Source: an uncultured Collinsella sp.
Lineage (GTDB): Bacteria > Actinomycetota > Coriobacteriia > Coriobacteriales > Coriobacteriaceae
DNA: 6,675 nt
Assembly: GCA_900549275.1 (NCBI GenBank)
Contig: URNU01000080.1
Coordinates: 1-6,675 of the forward strand
Reading direction: 5' to 3'
Shown: in pieces, positions 1 through 5,902 of the stretch
Layout: each line of letters begins with the position of its first letter
Numbering within the stretch: position 1 is the stretch's first letter
The notes under the pieces: generated by a model
Told to the model about the DNA's origin: nothing
Databases searched by the model: none
Seen by the model: only the letters and a program-made list of their open reading frames with translations
Position numbers and translations under genes: made by a program

Positions 1-46
1 TCTCCGCCTTTGTTACTAGGGTCTATATTATTCGCTAACTGCTGGA
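1..46 (-). other. Short spacer downstream of the PTS gene, with a possible RBS of the next gene
   Basis: On the minus strand this is the stretch just after the permease stop codon. It is AT-rich, shows no hairpin with a T-run, and ends at the window edge in a purine-rich AAAGGCGGAGA (positions 1-11) that resembles a Shine-Dalgarno site. This hints that another minus-strand gene starts just outside the window and may be co-transcribed with the permease. That gene itself cannot be seen. Confidence 0.3.
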
Positions 47-2032
47 TTAGACCAGGCGGGCGTTGATCGTCTTGGCGATCTCGGCGGCGTCGGTGGAACC
101 TTTGACGGTGGCACGGAAGCCCTCGTCCATAAGCGCCTCGGCGACCTTGGACAGGATCTTGAGGTGCGTGGTGCCGGCCTGGGCACCGGGGATGAGCAGG
201 GCGATAGCCACGTTGACGGGAGCGCCATCCATGGTGTCCCAACCGGTCACGCCAGAGTCGTCCTTGACGACAATGACGGCGGCATCGGTAATGGCATCAG
301 ACTTGGCATGCGGAATAGCGAAGCCCTCCATCATGCCCGTGGAGCCCTCGGCCTCGCGGGCCAGGAAGGCATTCATCACGGCATCGGCGTCGTCAGCGAC
401 ACCAGCTTTGACAGCCTGGTTGGAGACAAAGCTCAGGGCCTCGTCACGAGAAGCGAAGTTCTCGGCGACAAAAACGTTCTCGACCTTCACGAAGTCGGCA
501 ACCTCGGCCTTGGGGGCCTCAACCGGCTTAGCGGGAGCGGCAGGAGCGGCCTTCTGATTCTTCTCGAAGTCATACTTCTTGAAAGCGACGAACAGGATGC
601 CACCGACCACGGCGCCGATGAGGATCGCGAGGACCCACAGCGGACCGTTCTCGACAACAGGCAGGACCAGGAAGCCACCGTGGGGCGCCGGATCGTGGAC
701 GTTGAACATAATGGTCAGGATCGAGGCGATGGAGGAACCGAGCATCATGATGGGCATGACGGGCCAGATGTTCTTGGTCATGAACGGAATAGCGCCCTCG
801 GTGATGTGGGTGCAACCAAGGATGAGGTTGACGACACCGGCGTCGTGATCCTCCTGGCTGAAGTACTTCTTGCCGACGATGACGGCGAAGGTGGTGATCA
901 GCGGCGGAACGATGCAGGCGGCGGAGACGGCAGCCATGAAGTTGGTGCCGAAGTTGTAGGTGTCGGTGCCGACTCCGGCAGCCAGAGCCTCGGTGAGCAT
1001 GGCGGTACCGGTGACGTAAGCAGCCTTGTTGACCGGGCCGCCCATGTCAAAGGCGCACATGCAACCAATAGCAAGACCCAGGACAACAGCGCCAGAGGCA
1101 GACAGACCCTTGAGGAAGTCCATCATGGCGGTGTTGATGGCAGCCATGGGGCCGGAGATGCCGAGCATGACCAGACCGACGATAGCAGTCGAGAACAGCG
1201 GGTACAGGAAGATGGCCTTGAGGCCGTCCAGGTTCTTGGGCAGCTTGGCAAAAACCTTCTCGAGCAGAAGGATGACATAGCCGGCGAGGAAGCCGCCGAC
1301 AATGCCGCCCAGGAAGCCGAAGCCCACACCGGTGCCGCCAGCATCGATCATGTGTGTATCGGCGTTAACGGGCAGGCCTTGGATGGCGATCATACCGGCA
1401 ACAAAGCCGGGGACGAGTGCCGGGCGCTTGCCGATGGACTCGGCGATGTAGGCGGAAAGCACGGGAACCATGAGGTTCATGGCAATGCCGCCGATGATCT
1501 TGAGCATAGCGGCGAAGCTGTTGTAGTCGGCAGCCGTCGAATCGAAGGACGTGATGCCCCACAGGAACGAAACGGCGGTCAGGACACCACCGGCAACGAC
1601 GAAGACCAGCATGTGGCTGACGCCATTCATGAGGTGCTTGTAGATGATGTGGCCGATGGACTCCTTCTCCTCGACCTCATCCTCGACATCGGCAGCAGCC
1701 GCAACCGTGTCGTCGCCCTTGGCGGCAAGGGCACGATCGATCAGCTTGCCGGCAGCCTCGACGGACAGGGCCTTGGAAACACCAACGGAAACCATGGGCT
1801 TACCGGCGAAACGCTCCGCCTGGACATCCTTATCGGCTGCGACGACGACGGCCTTGGCACCAGCGATCTCACTCTTGGTGAGCTCGTTCTCGACACCGAC
1901 CTGGCCATGGGTCTCGACCTTAATGGTCAGACCGCGCTCGGCAGCTGCCTTCTCCAGCGCCTCCTTCGCCATGAAGGTGTGCGCGATACCGGTCGGGCAA
2001 CCGGTGGCGGCGATGATGTCAAACTTAGCCAT
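47..2032 (-). CDS. PTS fructose-family transporter, fused EIIBCA (661 aa)
   Basis: This is a membrane permease of the phosphoenolpyruvate sugar phosphotransferase system. It takes phosphate from HPr and delivers the sugar into the cell as a sugar phosphate. Residues 1-100 form the IIB domain, with the phospho-accepting cysteine C12 in the ATGCPTGIAHTFM motif. Residues 128-485 form the IIC membrane domain, with many hydrophobic segments and the conserved stretches DMGGPVNKAAY (329-339), ITEGAIPF (410-417) and PAPHGG (448-453). An Ala/Pro/Lys linker (493-511) leads to the IIA domain (512-661), with the phospho-accepting histidine H575 in GFAIPHAKS. All the phosphotransfer residues are present, so it looks functional. 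The start is supported by AAGGAGGG four bases upstream of the ATG. Family membership points to fructose, but mannose or another ketose is possible and no sugar kinase lies in the window. The divergent RpiR-type gene is its likely regulator. Confidence 0.95.
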   Translation of the reverse strand: MAKFDIIAATGCPTGIAHTFMAKEALEKAAAERGLTIKVETHGQVGVENELTKSEIAGAKAVVVAADKDVQAERFAGKPMVSVGVSKALSVEAAGKLIDRALAAKGDDTVAAAADVEDEVEEKESIGHIIYKHLMNGVSHMLVFVVAGGVLTAVSFLWGITSFDSTAADYNSFAAMLKIIGGIAMNLMVPVLSAYIAESIGKRPALVPGFVAGMIAIQGLPVNADTHMIDAGGTGVGFGFLGGIVGGFLAGYVILLLEKVFAKLPKNLDGLKAIFLYPLFSTAIVGLVMLGISGPMAAINTAMMDFLKGLSASGAVVLGLAIGCMCAFDMGGPVNKAAYVTGTAMLTEALAAGVGTDTYNFGTNFMAAVSAACIVPPLITTFAVIVGKKYFSQEDHDAGVVNLILGCTHITEGAIPFMTKNIWPVMPIMMLGSSIASILTIMFNVHDPAPHGGFLVLPVVENGPLWVLAILIGAVVGGILFVAFKKYDFEKNQKAAPAAPAKPVEAPKAEVADFVKVENVFVAENFASRDEALSFVSNQAVKAGVADDADAVMNAFLAREAEGSTGMMEGFAIPHAKSDAITDAAVIVVKDDSGVTGWDTMDGAPVNVAIALLIPGAQAGTTHLKILSKVAEALMDEGFRATVKGSTDAAEIAKTINARLV

Positions 2033-2036
2033 GTGT

Positions 2037-2044
2037 CCCTCCTT
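2037..2044 (-). promoter_or_regulatory. Ribosome binding site of the PTS permease
   Basis: AAGGAGGG on the minus strand, four bases before the ATG at 2032. It is a near-perfect anti-16S match and fixes the start so that the IIB domain begins at its usual MAKFDIIAATGCPTG. Confidence 0.85.
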
Positions 2045-2053
2045 CTTGAGTAC

Positions 2054-2094
2054 AGCGCCCGCGGGCGCTCCCCTACACGCGCTTCAATGCGCGT
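2054..2094 (-). promoter_or_regulatory. Two tandem GC-rich hairpins in the PTS leader
   Basis: Positions 2054-2069 are a perfect 16-bp palindrome (AGCGCCCG/CGGGCGCT). In RNA it could fold as a 6-bp stem with a CGCG tetraloop. Positions 2077-2082 and 2089-2094 are a perfect 6-bp inverted repeat (ACGCGC/GCGCGT) around a 6-nt loop. Both lie between the candidate promoter and the Shine-Dalgarno site, with the nearer one ending 9 nt upstream of it. Neither is followed by a T-run on the minus strand, so they do not look like intrinsic terminators. A role in mRNA stability, translation or protein binding is inference. Confidence 0.5.
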
Positions 2095-2108
2095 ATTTCC
2101 ACATCTGA

Positions 2109-2117
2109 AAGATACCA
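2109..2117 (-). promoter_or_regulatory. Candidate extended -10 promoter element of the PTS permease
   Basis: The minus strand reads TGGTATCTT, an extended -10 (TGN followed by TATCTT, four of six consensus bases). No good -35 is seen at 17 bp. It would give a leader of about 70 nt that includes both GC-rich hairpins. It overlaps the TGAAAG half-site at 2106-2111, as expected if a repressor acted there. Eye-based call only. Confidence 0.3.
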
Positions 2118-2159
2118 AGTCACCGCTTGTACGAGAAGAAATACAGCTCATTTCTCCGG

Positions 2160-2174
2160 TGAAAGGTTCTTTCA
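2160..2174. promoter_or_regulatory. Candidate operator palindrome TGAAAG-GTT-CTTTCA
   Basis: This is a perfect 6-bp inverted repeat with a 3-bp spacer, lying between the divergent PTS and RpiR-type genes. Two more TGAAAG half-sites occur nearby, at 2106-2111 and 2192-2197. RpiR-family regulators commonly bind short inverted repeats near their own gene, so this is the best candidate site for the neighbouring regulator. Binding is inferred from position and symmetry only. Confidence 0.45.
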
Positions 2175-2176
2175 TT

Positions 2177-2188
2177 ACCGTAAACGGT
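2177..2188. promoter_or_regulatory. Second inverted repeat ACCGT-AA-ACGGT
   Basis: This 5-bp perfect inverted repeat with a 2-bp spacer begins only 2 bp after the TGAAAG palindrome. It may be a second operator, for this or another regulator, or part of one composite site. There is no direct evidence of function. Confidence 0.3.
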
Positions 2189-2250
2189 CGATGAAAGTTT
2201 ACCATCAACTATTGAAACGGCAAGGTGTATCTTGTATTTACCAATCCCCG

Positions 2251-2256
2251 TATACT
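2251..2256 (+). promoter_or_regulatory. Candidate -10 element of the RpiR-type regulator gene
   Basis: TATACT matches five of six bases of the sigma-70-type -10 and lies 48 bp before the start codon, but no good -35 sits at the right distance. An alternative is TTGAAA (2212-2217) paired at 17 bp with TATTTA (2235-2240), which has the better -35 and the poorer -10. Either would start transcription between the operator-like repeats and the gene. Confidence 0.35.
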
Positions 2257-2293
2257 AGAGCGGCACACAAAAAGCCAGCTTTTAATGCCAAAC

Positions 2294-2298
2294 AGGAG
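2294..2298 (+). promoter_or_regulatory. Ribosome binding site that sets the regulator start
   Basis: AGGAG lies six bases before the ATG at 2305. It favours that start over the upstream in-frame ATG at 2191, which has no comparable site and would add 38 residues unrelated to the family. Confidence 0.8.
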
Positions 2299-2304
2299 TC
2301 AACC

Positions 2305-3162
2305 ATGTCCGATAGCAGCAAAAGCGCACTCTCCCTTATTAGCACGCACAAGGGATACAGCGAGTCCGAACAGCGCATTGTCGACTATATCCTAGAGCAT
2401 CAGTCCGAGGCACCGCGTCTGACAGCCGCCCAGCTCTCGCGCGCAGCCGCAACCTCCGAAGCCACCGTATCGCGCTTCTGCCGCAAACTAGGTTTTGGCA
2501 GCTTTCGCAGTTTTCAGTTTTCGCTGGCGCGCGATCTGGAAAGCCAGCGTAATGAAGGTCTCACCGACGAGGTCTCGCTCGGCAATATGGAGCAGAGCCT
2601 CAAAAACATTCTCGCTGCCAAGGTAAGCGAACTCAATGCGACTATCGATGGCATTGATCACGACACGCTGGCAGCCGTCGTGCACGCGTTTAAGAACGCG
2701 GGGGCTATCGAGTTTGCAGCCGTAGGCAACACCAACGCCGTCGCACTCGACGCGACATTTAAGTTTTCGCAGCTGGGCCTTCGCTGCATGGCAAGTACCA
2801 TCAGCGAGACCTCGATTGGGTTTGCGCTCACGTTGCGCCCTGGCGATTGTATAGTGCTGATCTCGAACTCCGGCAAGTCGCGTCGACTGAATCGCATGGC
2901 AAAAGCGGCTCGCGGCTGCGGTGCCACCGTAGTCGTCATCAGCAGCGACAGCAAGTCTCCGCTTGCTCGTTTGGCAGACTACACCTTTAACACCGTGAAC
3001 CACGAGGCGCTGCTCACCACGGGCGACTTTGCGTTCTCCAAGATGAGCGCCACGATGATCATCGAGGTTATCTACAACTTCCTGCTGCCCGAGATTGAAG
3101 ACGCCCGAGAGCACATCAGCTACTACGAGGAGCTCATCCAACCGGATAAGGTCGTGGAGTAG
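2305..3162 (+). CDS. MurR/RpiR-family transcriptional regulator (HTH + SIS), 285 aa
   Basis: This is a DNA-binding regulator of sugar metabolism. The N-terminal HTH_6-type domain (about residues 1-78) includes the helix-turn-helix LTAAQLSRAAATSEATVSRF (39-58), followed by CRKLGFGSFRSFQ. The C-terminal SIS domain (about 120-260) is the fold that binds phosphosugars; its LISNSGKSRRL segment (185-195) is the typical phosphate-binding loop, and DSKSPLARLADYTF (215-228) is also family-typical. The length is normal for the family (about 280 aa). The start at 2305 is chosen because of its AGGAG site and because the protein then begins directly at the HTH domain. The frame is open upstream to an ATG at 2191, but that extension crosses the candidate promoters and operators. 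It is transcribed away from the PTS gene, so it probably controls it, with the imported sugar phosphate or a derivative as ligand (inference). Whether it represses or activates cannot be read from the sequence. Confidence 0.93.
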   Translation: MSDSSKSALSLISTHKGYSESEQRIVDYILEHQSEAPRLTAAQLSRAAATSEATVSRFCRKLGFGSFRSFQFSLARDLESQRNEGLTDEVSLGNMEQSLKNILAAKVSELNATIDGIDHDTLAAVVHAFKNAGAIEFAAVGNTNAVALDATFKFSQLGLRCMASTISETSIGFALTLRPGDCIVLISNSGKSRRLNRMAKAARGCGATVVVISSDSKSPLARLADYTFNTVNHEALLTTGDFAFSKMSATMIIEVIYNFLLPEIEDAREHISYYEELIQPDKVVE

Positions 3163-3195
3163 GTTTTAACAGGGGTCGTCATGTACCGTTCCCAC

Positions 3196-3347
3196 AAAAC
3201 TATGCCGGTTTACTACGATGTAATCGGAATATGCGACCACATCGCGTTTTAAAAGAAAACCGCAGGCATTCTACCTGCGGTTTTCTTTTTACAATTTTAG
3301 CTGTGCTCGAGCTACGCCGATTCATCGTAGTAAACCGGCATAGTTTT
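3196..3347. repeat. Long inverted repeat, about 152 bp, centred on the terminator
   Basis: The outer arms, 3196-3220 and 3323-3347, are perfect 25-bp inverted copies; each begins AAAACTATGCCGG and ends CTACGATG when read inward. After one extra base in the left arm the match continues for six bases (AATCGG at 3222-3227 against CCGATT at 3317-3322). Further in there is residual similarity: CGACCACA at 3234-3241 against the reverse complement CGAGCACA from 3302-3309, seven of eight. The centre of the arms (about 3271) nearly coincides with the centre of the terminator stem (about 3270). No target-site duplication is visible at the outer edges. It could be an inverted duplication of a gene end plus terminator, a MITE-like or REP-like element, or paired binding sites. 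The repeat is certain; its nature is not. Confidence 0.9.
3251..3290. terminator. Strong bidirectional intrinsic terminator
   Basis: A perfect 16-bp stem pairs 3251-3266 with 3274-3289, with the 7-nt loop CATTCTA. The GC-rich core CCGCAGG/CCTGCGG is flanked by AAAAGAAAA on one side and TTTTCTTTT on the other, so the RNA from either strand has a GC hairpin followed by a U-rich tract. It should end both the regulator transcript (about 90 nt after its stop) and the recN operon transcript (about 135 nt after its stop). Confidence 0.93.
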
Positions 3348-3423
3348 TGACGGTCGGGCAAGGCAAGCAAATGGCGAGGCAACAATTACTGATATTTTGT
3401 CCCCCCAGCACCGCCGGCTCGTT

Positions 3424-5052
3424 CTAACCTCGAGCTTCTTCCAGCATCTGCCTGGCGTGCGCTAGGCTTGCCTCCGATTGATCGCCGCTCAGCATACGGG
3501 CGATCTCTGCGGTACGGGCGTCCCCAGTCACCTCATCCAGATGCGTTTGGGGAACGTCGCCGGGCTCTTTGCTCACCACGTAGTGCTTGTCGGCCATGAC
3601 CGCAACCTGCGCCAGGTGGGTTACGACAATCACCTGATGCGTAGCGGCGAGATCTGCCAGCACACTCGCGAGGGCACGTGCGGTAGAGCCGCCGACACCG
3701 GCATCGACCTCGTCGAACACCAGCGTATCTACGCCGTCCGCGTTACCGAGAACGACCTTGCTCGCCAGCATGACGCGGCTCAGCTCGCCGCCCGAGGCAA
3801 TGCGGCGCAGGGGGCGCGGCGTCAATCCGGCACCGCTGCGATACAAAAGCTCGTAGCTCGAAGGGCCCGCCGGCGTCCACTCGGCACGCGGAAGATCGCG
3901 CGACTCCCAAACGAGATCGGCACCGCCCATCTCCAGGCGCGACATTTGGCGGCCAACCTCGTGACAGAAACGAGGGGCTGCCATATTGCGCGCACGCTTA
4001 AGCGCCTTGGCGGCGGCGAACAGTTCGCGCTCCGCCGCGCCAAGCGCTTCGCGAGCCTTCTTGATCTGCGCATCACCATCGTCTACCAGCGACAACAGCT
4101 CTTGTGAGCGGTCGCGCATGGCAAAGACATCGTCCATGGTGGGCCCCCACTGACGCAGCAGGCCTTTAAGATCGGAATAACGCTCGCGCATACGAGCCAA
4201 CTCGCGCGGATCGAAGGCGACCCCATCGCGATAGGCGCGCAGCTCGTTGGCACAATCCTCAAGCGAGATGCAGGCATCCGAAAGTGCATCGGCAATGTCG
4301 CCCAGCTTGCGATCGACGGTAGCCATACGGGAGAGCTCCGCCACGGCACTGTTCACGGCATCGAGCGCTCCCCCTTCGGCAGCAAGCGACGCATGGGCAT
4401 CGTTGGCCGTGGCCACCAACACCTCGGCATGCTCGGAGCGCGGCAGCAGCTCCTCGAGCTCCTCGTACTCGCCCGGTTTGGGGTCGACCTCGGCAATGCG
4501 ATCCAGGGCGAAGCGCGCCTCCTCAACGCGACTCCCTTGCGCACGCGAGGCCTCCTCGACGCGACGGACCTCCTTGGCAGCCGCGCGCGAAGCCTTAAAG
4601 CAGGCACGGTAGTGCTCGAGCGCCTCGAGCGCCGGGCGCCCTGCCCAGGCATCGACCATGGCAACATGATGTGCCGGGTCGAGAAGGCGCTGGTGTTCGT
4701 GCTGGCCGCATAGATCCATCATCACGCCGACGCGCTCCGAAAGTTCGCGAACGCTGGCGATGCGACCGTCAATTTTTACGCGGCTGCGGCCCTCGGCAGA
4801 AAGGCTGCGTTGCACGGTGAAGCCCTCCGTGTCGTGCGGCCCGTCAAACAGACGCGCCTCTACGCTGGCAAGTGCCTCGCCCTCACGCACCATCGACGAA
4901 TCCGCGCGCTCGCCCAAAATGAGCTTGAGCGCCGAAAGCAGCGCGGTCTTACCGGCGCCGGTTTCTCCGGTCAGAACAGTAAGACCCGCGCTCGGAACCA
5001 ACGTCGCATCGCGAATGAGCGCAATGTTGGAAACCTGCAGCTCATCGATCAT
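3424..5052 (-). CDS. recN: DNA repair ATPase RecN (542 aa)
   Basis: RecN is an SMC-like cytoplasmic ATPase that acts early in recombinational repair of double-strand breaks. The N-terminal half begins MIDELQVSNIALIRDA and has the Walker A motif GETGAGKT (29-36, K35) and the family-typical GQHEHQRLL (116-124). A long Ala/Glu/Arg-rich middle (about 145-355) is the expected coiled-coil region. The C-terminal half carries the ABC signature ASGGELSRVML (419-429), Walker B TLVFDE (443-448) followed by VDAGVGG, and the switch histidine H479 in VVTHLAQVA. The length is close to that of known RecN proteins (about 550-575), so it appears complete. The ATG has GGAG six bases upstream. Its first 11 bases overlap the end of nadK, which suggests translational coupling. 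It is the last gene of the tlyA-nadK-recN operon and is followed by the bidirectional terminator. No SOS-type operator was noticed at its start, as expected for an internal gene. Confidence 0.97.
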   Translation of the reverse strand: MIDELQVSNIALIRDATLVPSAGLTVLTGETGAGKTALLSALKLILGERADSSMVREGEALASVEARLFDGPHDTEGFTVQRSLSAEGRSRVKIDGRIASVRELSERVGVMMDLCGQHEHQRLLDPAHHVAMVDAWAGRPALEALEHYRACFKASRAAAKEVRRVEEASRAQGSRVEEARFALDRIAEVDPKPGEYEELEELLPRSEHAEVLVATANDAHASLAAEGGALDAVNSAVAELSRMATVDRKLGDIADALSDACISLEDCANELRAYRDGVAFDPRELARMRERYSDLKGLLRQWGPTMDDVFAMRDRSQELLSLVDDGDAQIKKAREALGAAERELFAAAKALKRARNMAAPRFCHEVGRQMSRLEMGGADLVWESRDLPRAEWTPAGPSSYELLYRSGAGLTPRPLRRIASGGELSRVMLASKVVLGNADGVDTLVFDEVDAGVGGSTARALASVLADLAATHQVIVVTHLAQVAVMADKHYVVSKEPGDVPQTHLDEVTGDARTAEIARMLSGDQSEASLAHARQMLEEARG

Positions 5053-5902
5053 GACGCACTCCGTAGAACACGCGACTCACCGAGTTATAGAAGCTCTCGG
5101 GGCCATAATCCAGCAGCAGCACATCGCCGGGACCGCGACGCACGGCCACGCTCTCGACCGTGCCATCGCAGGTAATAAACTGCCCGTCGATGGCAATCGC
5201 CGGAACGCTCGGACGATCATCGGACATAAAGATCTCGACGACATCGCTCGGCGAGGTCAAAAAGGCGCGAGCCTGAATGGTATGCGGAGCGATGGGCACA
5301 CAGACCATACCCGTGTAATCGGGGCTGACGATAGGGCCGCCGGCGGAAAGCGCGTAGCCGGTGGAACCGGTCGCCGTCGATACAACCACGCCGTCACCGC
5401 GCAGACGGTCGATATGATGGCCGGAAACCGTGATGTCGAATTCGACCATGTCGGACAGGGGCCCGCGTGTAAGCGCCATATCGTTGAGGGCAAACGTGCG
5501 CACGACATCCTTCGTACCGTCTTCGCGCACCGAGACGATATCCGCGGCGATGGTGGCGCGGCGGCTCACATGGAGCTCGCCGGACAGGGCATCGCTCACG
5601 ACCTGCAAAATGTCGCGCTCCTCGGGACTCGCAGCCGTCAAAAAGCCCAAATGACCATAGGAAAGACCCAAAATGGGAATCTCGCGGTAGTTAAGGATGC
5701 GGGCGGCACGCAAAAGCGTACCGTCGCCGCCGAGCGTAATGACCAGGTCGGCATCGTCAACATCGGGCGCAGTCTGGATTTTGGAGCGCTGGTCGGCAGC
5801 CCATACGACCTCATAGCCCTGACGCGAAAGCCAAAGCTCGAGCATCAGGCCGCTCTCGACCGCCTCTTGCTTATAGTAATTGGGAACCAGAAAGACCTTC
5901 AT
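5042..5902 (-). CDS. nadK: NAD kinase (286 aa)
   Basis: This cytoplasmic enzyme phosphorylates NAD at the 2' hydroxyl of its adenosine ribose, using ATP or polyphosphate, to make NADP. The catalytic GGDGT motif is at 58-62 (D60) in ITLGGDGTLLRAARIL. The NE/D motif is N140-D141 in ALNDMAL, the Asp form rather than the commoner Asn-Glu. The glycine-rich nucleotide-binding stretch runs from 169 to 190 and includes STATGSTGYALSAGGP (175-190), followed by PIAPHT (203-208). The length matches the family (about 270-300 aa). The ATG overlaps the tlyA stop as ATGA, and the 3' end overlaps recN by 11 nt. The Shine-Dalgarno site is weak (GAGAAAG about 12 nt upstream), so translation probably depends on ribosomes arriving from tlyA. 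Confidence 0.97.
   Translation of the reverse strand: MKVFLVPNYYKQEAVESGLMLELWLSRQGYEVVWAADQRSKIQTAPDVDDADLVITLGGDGTLLRAARILNYREIPILGLSYGHLGFLTAASPEERDILQVVSDALSGELHVSRRATIAADIVSVREDGTKDVVRTFALNDMALTRGPLSDMVEFDITVSGHHIDRLRGDGVVVSTATGSTGYALSAGGPIVSPDYTGMVCVPIAPHTIQARAFLTSPSDVVEIFMSDDRPSVPAIAIDGQFITCDGTVESVAVRRGPGDVLLLDYGPESFYNSVSRVFYGVRHDR

Larger units (their letters stand above)
3163..3423. other. Convergent intergenic region with no convincing gene
   Basis: This 261-bp gap lies between the ends of the regulator gene and recN. It is more AT-rich than its surroundings and is dominated by the bidirectional terminator and the co-centred long inverted repeat listed separately. Between the right arm and recN (3348-3423) I see only a C6 run at 3402-3407 and nothing recognisable. 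A 23-codon frame at 3181-3252 is treated under findings. Confidence 0.8.

Noticed and set aside
164..2194. 676-codon open frame on the plus strand, antisense to the PTS gene
   Set aside because: It is rich in Gly, Asp and His with no recognisable domain, as expected from the complement of a GC-biased gene. The opposite strand encodes a full PTS permease with all its motifs.
2192..2205. Possible catabolite-control (cre-like) site TGAAAGTTTACCAT
   Set aside because: It lacks the central CG and the correctly placed terminal CA of the cre consensus.
2191..2304. Upstream in-frame start of the regulator (38 extra residues)
   Set aside because: It has no Shine-Dalgarno site, crosses the candidate promoters, and adds sequence not typical of the family. 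The ATG at 2305 has AGGAG at the right distance.
3200..3385. 61-codon minus-strand frame across the terminator and repeat
   Set aside because: It reads through a strong terminator stem and both repeat arms, has a composition unlike real proteins, and lacks a clear Shine-Dalgarno site.
5600..5626. Possible loss of the NAD kinase NE motif
   Set aside because: The Asn-Asp pair at this position is an accepted form of the NE/D motif, so it does not indicate inactivation. The motif lies near residues 140-141 and the other motifs are intact.
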